Positions 58,817 through 64,000 of a DNA stretch of 64,000 bases are shown one piece after another. Position 1 is the stretch's first letter, and every line of letters starts with the position of its first letter. The notes beneath the pieces are model-generated. The model had not been told where the DNA came from. It saw only the letters and a list, made by a program, of their open reading frames with translations, and ran no database searches. This stretch comes from Larimichthys crocea (lineage: Eukaryota; Chordata; Actinopteri; Sciaenidae), in NCBI RefSeq assembly GCF_000972845.2, contig NW_020852345.1, positions 140,258 through 204,257 on the forward strand, in the 5' to 3' direction. The position numbers and the translations under genes are program-made.

Positions 58817-59093
58817 TGTTTACTACTGATTGCACTGCACGTGCGGAACTTGCGTAAGTTACGTGCCGTAATTTGTTGTGCTTTCTGGAATCGATAAGAG
58901 AATCGTTAAATAAACTGCCAAACGATTCCATGGAATTGAAACACACGAAACCAGTTCTCAACAAGAACCGGTTCTCGATTCCCATCCCTAGTCACTGTTG
59001 GCAGTGGCTATTGTCAAAGATGATTCCAAGATATGTGAAGCTATCTGCCAACTCAACTGGCTCACTCTTCGACAAGTTTGTCTGCATCATTTG

Positions 59094-60411
59094 AGAAAGG
59101 AAAAAGCTATCATGTTGACATAGTTTAGTTTCAGGTCTTAGCTAACAATAGTAAACACACAACCAATACACAGTAACCACAGAAAGCTACTTTATTCTAA
59201 TGTTGCATGCTAATGTGAAACTGTTAAATCAGAGTTTGGGTCCGATGTTGTGTTTTGTTGTCTATGGCATAAAATCAAAGTATCATTTTAGCTAAATTTG
59301 TATACTTTGAAAACACACATCACAGTATATCTGCAGTTTATTACCCCCAGGCACCCCATGGGCCAATCAAGGTGCATCATCATATTAAGTTTCTCTAAAT
59401 CGGACCTGTGGCGCAGCATTTCTGGCCTTTAGAGGTTTGAAATTTTTGACCTTTAATTAAGGCACCTCCTGCCAGGCCAATCTGTGGAACATCTGAAACG
59501 TCAGAGCTCTACACCAAAATATACCATCAAACCCGGTTTAGTAAAACCTAGGCAGCAGCCAGAGATCACATTTGCGTTAACATTGTGACATTTAATCAGA
59601 GCGCCCTCATTAGGTCAATCAGTGCAGTTTTAAGTAGCAAAGTAAGTTTTATATTGACCGCTTTCATTAAAAACACTCCAATCAGTGCAGTCAAAGCAGG
59701 CCTTAATTCCAGCTTTGCCTCATTGGTCCAGCTTAGCAGATTTTAGTTTCTGCCTTTTAGTCAGGAGAAGATGAACCATGCAGTGATGGGAGAGTCCTGG
59801 TTATCTGGTTAGCCAGGTGTTGTAACACAGATCTGAGGTAGGATGTAAACATCAATCAGAATAAACAAATAAAACAATTTAAAATCAACAAGTGAGGACT
59901 GCGTGATTCCTTTAAACTGTGACCTCTGTTGACCAACCTGTTTATGTAGAAGGAGATTCTGCCTCCCCTCGTTCATGTTTCAGTAAAACATAGGGTGGAA
60001 AGTCAAAGTCCATGTTTGCTCTGATAACACCAGCAGTTTGTCCATCTTGTTAGCTGGCAAGCAGCCAGATGGATAGTTCAAAAACCCTGTTGTTTCAGTT
60101 TAACAAGTACAAACCCCAAGCTCACGTCCTCCTGCTAATCTCAAAGGAGCTGGTGCTCCATAGACTCAGAAAAACTCTCCAGGTTATTGGAAAACTGTGA
60201 AAAAGTTTGACCATTGGATTATTAGATGTTTAAAAATGATGTGAAGATCTGAACTGAACATCTTGGTCAGATGGTTGTCTTCAACAGTGAAACTTATTCA
60301 GCTCATTGATGAGGCTGAGGAAACCAATTCTATTCAATTTTATTTATATAGCGCTGATTGATAACAAACGTTATCTCTCCACATAGAGCAGGTATAGAGT
60401 TTATTCTTTAA
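59094..60411. other. Non-coding stretch
   Basis: No gene recognised. 60,325-60,405 contains ATTTTATTTATATAGCGCTG, a widely dispersed fish repeat word. The rest is unremarkable to the eye. Confidence 0.45.
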
Positions 60412-61188
60412 TGTTGTCATGTTCTATAAGCATTGCCTGTATTTGTATTACCTTTCCTCCCCCTACTGGCGTTTAAGAGTAATGCATTATTTTCTTGTTC
60501 ACCTCCAGCCTTTGTTCTGATAGGTAGATGAGGTCACATGACACTGCCAGATCATAGGGCAGAGAGTCTAATCAGAAAAGGCATTAGCTTCTGCATGCCA
60601 TGCGGTTAGCTTGTAGCTCCAGCTAGCTTCATCATTTCCTCCTGTTGTTTGTGCCGAGGAAAAGGATCGCTTGTGAGTTATATTCACATTTTCAGTCAAC
60701 TCTGTTGTTGCACAGGTGTTCATGTGGTGCATTTGATATGTTACATAGATGTTTAGTTTGTTTGCATGTAACTGTCGCTACTGCTTAATTAACAGTGAAC
60801 TAGAACTATTTACATTGTTTACAAGTTATGTACAGCTATTTACATTATCATGCTTGTGAATATATGATGTTATTTGAGCAACCATTCAGTATTTGATGCT
60901 ATATTTTTCTGTATCATTCCAGTTTTACAAAATTGTTCATGAGAATGAAGACGACAGTAAAACCCGTTCAACTTTACTCCAGCTTCTGACTTTCTCTTGG
61001 AGCTTGTTCGCTATCTGTCAATTTGTGTAGAGAAACACACACTGAGGACAGAATAGTAAAAAAGCGTCTTCGCGGCAGGCACTTCAGCATCAAGGAAAGC
61101 AAGTTACTGAGCAGGATCAACGTGGCATACTCAAAAATTCTCCATATCCACCTCTTCTCATACATCGTTTGGAGAAACTTAATCGATA
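60412..61188 (+). mobile_element. Putative 5' LTR and leader of a BEL/Pao retrotransposon
   Basis: It starts TGTTGTCATGTTCTATAAGC, a form seen at the 5' end of LTRs, and lies directly upstream of the gag-like frame. The LTR end and primer binding site could not be fixed with confidence; it probably ends between 60,960 and 61,000. The 3' LTR lies beyond the window, so no LTR pair can be compared here. Confidence 0.4.
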
Positions 61189-62796
61189 ATGTCACATGCT
61201 AGTGAAGCTAGACAGGAACAATCATCCAGCAAAGATCATGGTGTTACAGGAAAGGACACCGCACCCAAAGCAAAATCACAGTGTTCTACCTCATCCACCT
61301 CATCTAATTCTTCCTCAGCCAGCAGAGCAGCAGCCAGGGCCCGTGCTAAAGTTGAAGCTGCACGGGCAAGCGCCCTTTTCGTTCAGTGAGAAGCTGAATT
61401 AAAATTAGCAGAGGCTCGTCTAGCCGCTGAGATGAGGGTGGAAGAGGCCCGTCTAGCTGCAGATGTGAAAGTCAAGGAGGCACGTATAATGGCTGAATTA
61501 TCAACTCTAAAACATGAGAAGGAGGTAGCTGTAGCTTTGGCAGAAGCTGAAGTTCTGGAAGCAGCAGCAGAAGCGGTGGATAGAGAGGGCAGCGGGAGTC
61601 ACCGTGATTCAGTTCATGTCGCCATGCAGTGCACCCGCGACTATGTCGAACAGCACTCCAAGCTACATCTTAGCGATACAGAGCCTCCAGAACTCAAACC
61701 ATATACACCATCCTTGTTGCCACCTGTCAAAAAAGAGCGTACTCCTGGGGATGATGGCGGTGCTTATCCTGTATTACCTAAGAGTGATGTTCCTACAACA
61801 AAGCAGCCTCAGTGGGAAACGCCGGTGGTTCGCCAATGCACCACGATGGACAACGACAACCACAAGGCACAGCAACCCAAAAGGCTAATGCCAGCAGTTC
61901 ATCACCAGCCCCCTGTTAACCCTCCCTTTGCACAGCCAGACACTTCCTCTTTCAGTAGGCCCTTATTACAGCCGCATGTTGATGATAGGACTGGTATGAG
62001 CGATATCACAAGGTACCTAGTGCGCCGCGAGCTTGTGAACTCTGGCCTCATCAAGTTCAACGACCGCCCAGAAAGCTACTAGGCGTGGAAGTCCTCATTC
62101 CACAACGCCATAGGAGGACTTAACTTAAGCGCAAGTGAAGAACTTGACCTTTTAACAAAGTGGTTAGGAAATCAGTCTTCAGAGCACGTCATGAGGATTC
62201 GTTCTGTGCATGTTGCTAACCCTGCCGTAGGCTTAAGGAGGGCCTAGGATCGCTTAGAGAAGTGTTATGGCTCTCCCGAGGTAATCGAAAGAGCTCTTTT
62301 TGAGAGGATGGAGAAAGTTCCAAAAATCAGTCCTAGGGATGCTTTGAGACCTGTTAAGGGAGTCCGCCAAATCTGAGGGCTACTTACCTGGTCTCTCATA
62401 CCTGGACACCGCCAGGGGGGTCAACCCTATCGTTGAGAAGTTGCCACACAATCTGCAAGAGAGGTGGTTAGCTCACGGTTCTCAGTACAAGGAGCAGTAT
62501 AATGTCTCTTTTCCTCCATTTGCTTTCTTCACAGACTTCATATGTAATGAAGCACGCAGAAGAAACGACCCTAGCTTCACACTCTCAGCCATCCCTACAG
62601 TTTCATCGAACAGTTCCCACAGATTCTCCACAGGTCCCCTAAAGCCTGAACGAGTGGAAAGGAGATCAGGATACATCAAAGGCCATGTGTCCGCTCACAA
62701 GACTGAAGTTGCATCGCAACGCTCAAGTTCTCAGTCAGACAGTACAAGCAGCAAGCTGAGTGACGTTGCCCCATCCATAAAAAACCCCATCCTCTA
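61189..62796 (+). pseudogene. BEL/Pao gag, broken by stops and a frameshift
   Basis: Gag would form the particle of the element. The frame starts at the Met at 61,189. A Ser-rich N-terminus and an Ala/Glu/Lys-rich, probably coiled-coil region (61,340-61,580; EARLAAEMRVEEARLAAD) are followed by a Pro-rich linker and then the conserved AWKSSFHNAI, WLGNQSSEHV and YGSPEVIERALF motifs of Pao-type gag. In-frame stops lie at 61,387, 62,080 and about 62,245. A deletion near 62,348 moves the rest (LPHNLQERWL, 62,441 on) to another frame. Two of the stops look like CpG-type or G-to-A transitions. Not functional. Confidence 0.8.
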
Positions 62797-64000
62797 AAGA
62801 AGTGTAGAGGTTTTCGAAGCAAGCCACTCGAAGAGCGTAAGGCTTTTCTTAAAGAGAGTGGCATTTGCTTTAGGTGTTGCTCTTCTACTACTCACTTCGC
62901 AAAGAACTGTGAAGTGGCCTTGAAGTGCAAAGAATGTGAGAGCGACGGCCACATTGCAGCACTACACCCTGGACCTGCTCCATGGCATGTTAGAGACCCC
63001 TCCTTAGAGCATGGCGGGGAGGAAGAAGGAGAGGCATCTCACTCAGCGGTCACATCCAGGTGCACAGAAGTTTGTGACAGAGGTAAGGAATCTAGATCTT
63101 CTTCTAAGATCTGCCTTGTAAAAGTCTATCCCAAGGCACATCAAGACAAAGTCCTTAAGGTTTATGCTATTATGGACGATCAAAGTAACAAGTCATTAGC
63201 CAGGTCTGAATTCTTCAACCTTTTCCAAATTAAAGGGTTAGACTCACCATACACACTGCGTACGTGTGCAGGTACTACTGAAACATCAGGGAGGAGAGCT
63301 ACAGGGTTTATGGTGGAGTCGTTAGATGGTGTGACAAAGGTGATGCTTCCCACGCTCATAGAGTGTAATCACATGCCAGATGATTGGTCAGAGATCCCGA
63401 CACCTGCAGCTGCACAGCACCATGCTCACCTGAAGTCTATAGCTCATAGGATTCCTCATCTAGATCCAGAGGCTCAGATACTACTCCTTCTAGGCCGCGA
63501 CATCCTGCAGGTTCATAAGGTCAGAGAGCATCGCAATGGTCCTCCCAACGCCCCTTACGCTCAGAGACTAGACCTTGGCTGGGTTGTTGTTGGCAATGTC
63601 TGCTTGGGCTCAGCCCACAAGCCAGAGGCTGTTACTGCTTTCCGGACCAACGTGCTTAAAAACGGGCGTCCATCCCTTCTCTCTCCATGCCCCAAGCGCC
63701 TTAAAGTAAAAGAAAGGTTTGGCACCACAGTCCTTGATGACCGCAGCCTCAGCAGCTCAATCTTTGAAAGAACCAAGGATGATGATAAAGTAAGTCTCTC
63801 CATTGAAGACAAGCTTTTCCTGGAGATCATGGGTAAAGAGATGTTTATGAACAACACCAATAGTTGGGTGGCACCCCTTCCATTCCGATCTCCGCGGCAG
63901 CGGCTCCCAAACAACCGAGAGCAAGCTCTCAGTCGCCTCACTTCTCTTCAACGCACCCTAGAGAGAAAGCCTGAGATGAAAACTCACTTTCTGGGCTTCA
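62797..64000 (+). CDS. BEL/Pao pol N-terminal part: zinc knuckle, aspartic protease, start of RT (open at window edge)
   Basis: About 400 codons are open in the same frame as the gag start and run off the window. Features in order: a zinc knuckle CFRCCSSTTHFAKNC with a further CKEC...H pair (62,870-62,975), then the protease-like AIMDDQSNKSLARSEFF (63,166-63,220), the LLLGRDILQVHKV and GWVVVGNVC stretches, then a segment leading into the RT with SWVAPLPFRSPRQRLPNNR (63,862-63,920). The order and motifs match the Pao-type polyprotein. I cannot judge the RT, RNase H or integrase, which lie beyond the edge. No separate start codon is proposed, since it would be translated as a fusion with gag. 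Confidence 0.8.

Larger units (their letters stand above)
57974..58990 (-). mobile_element. 1,017-bp hAT element remnant with 8-bp target duplication
   Basis: The left end is TAGGGATGGGATTTACGATT and the right end, inverted, is TAGGGATGGGAATCGAGAAC. Flanks are GCCACTGT (57,966-57,973) and GTCACTGT (58,991-58,998), an octamer duplication with one change. It contains the N-terminal BED finger of a hAT transposase on the minus strand and lacks the catalytic domain, so it is an internally deleted, non-autonomous copy. A LINE tail with a (CA)n tract (58,020-58,275) is nested in it. Confidence 0.85.
57487..59093 (-). mobile_element. LINE 3' part, minus strand, split by a hAT element
   Basis: From 57,487 the plus strand reads TTTATTGTCCTCCATAGAGG, the inverse of a LINE 3' UTR. 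Coding-like text degraded by stops goes on to 57,973. After the hAT insertion it resumes at 58,991 with TTGTCAAAGATGATTCCAAG and continues to about 59,093. Family not assigned. Confidence 0.55.

Overview
The window looks like gene-poor teleost (ray-finned fish) chromosomal DNA. No complete host gene is visible. The evidence for a fish is the repeat content: CR1/L2-clade LINEs with a 3' tail ending in TTGAT-type repeats, tRNA-derived SINEs, hAT-type elements with TAGGGATG or CAG...CTG ends, a BEL/Pao retrotransposon, and many (CA)n and (ATCT)n microsatellites. All product names come from motifs read by eye; no database search was possible.

Layout. 1-4.9 kb is non-coding DNA with microsatellites, an L2 tail and three SINE insertions. 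4.9-39.0 kb is dominated by one segment present three times: A (+, about 4,911-15,852), B (inverted, about 15,853-26,089) and C (+, 26,100-39,014). A 10-N gap at 26,090-26,099 lies exactly between B and C. The inner 5,822 bp of B and C are perfect reverse complements, while both differ from A by many small insertions and swollen G/C homopolymers. This is most simply explained as a mis-assembly made of noisy read sequence, adding about 23.2 kb. If A is joined directly to C, one CR1/L2 LINE results, with a 167-bp hAT MITE in its 5' UTR and an 868-bp hAT-like element in its 3' UTR.

39.9-42.3 kb is repeat-poor. 42.3-46.5 kb is a second LINE copy on the minus strand. Its middle is replaced by an oppositely oriented piece of a different LINE, and its 5' UTR carries a 1,152-bp foldback element with a 6-bp target duplication. 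46.8-49.0 kb holds a MITE, one recognisable but frameshifted host-like exon (C-terminus of an uncharacterised multicopy teleost protein family), and a dispersed repeat flanked by a duplicated copy of that exon's 3' end. 49-56.9 kb is mostly unrecognised non-coding DNA. 56.9-59.1 kb is a nest of LINE fragments interrupted by a hAT element with a BED zinc finger, which itself contains another LINE tail. 60.4-64 kb is the 5' part of a BEL/Pao retrotransposon. Its gag is broken by stops and a frameshift, but its zinc-knuckle/protease/early RT frame is open to the window edge.

The elements do not form a cooperating system. The interest lies in nested insertion history, naturally occurring empty sites, ORF1 esterase domains in the LINEs, and the striking A/B/C assembly structure.
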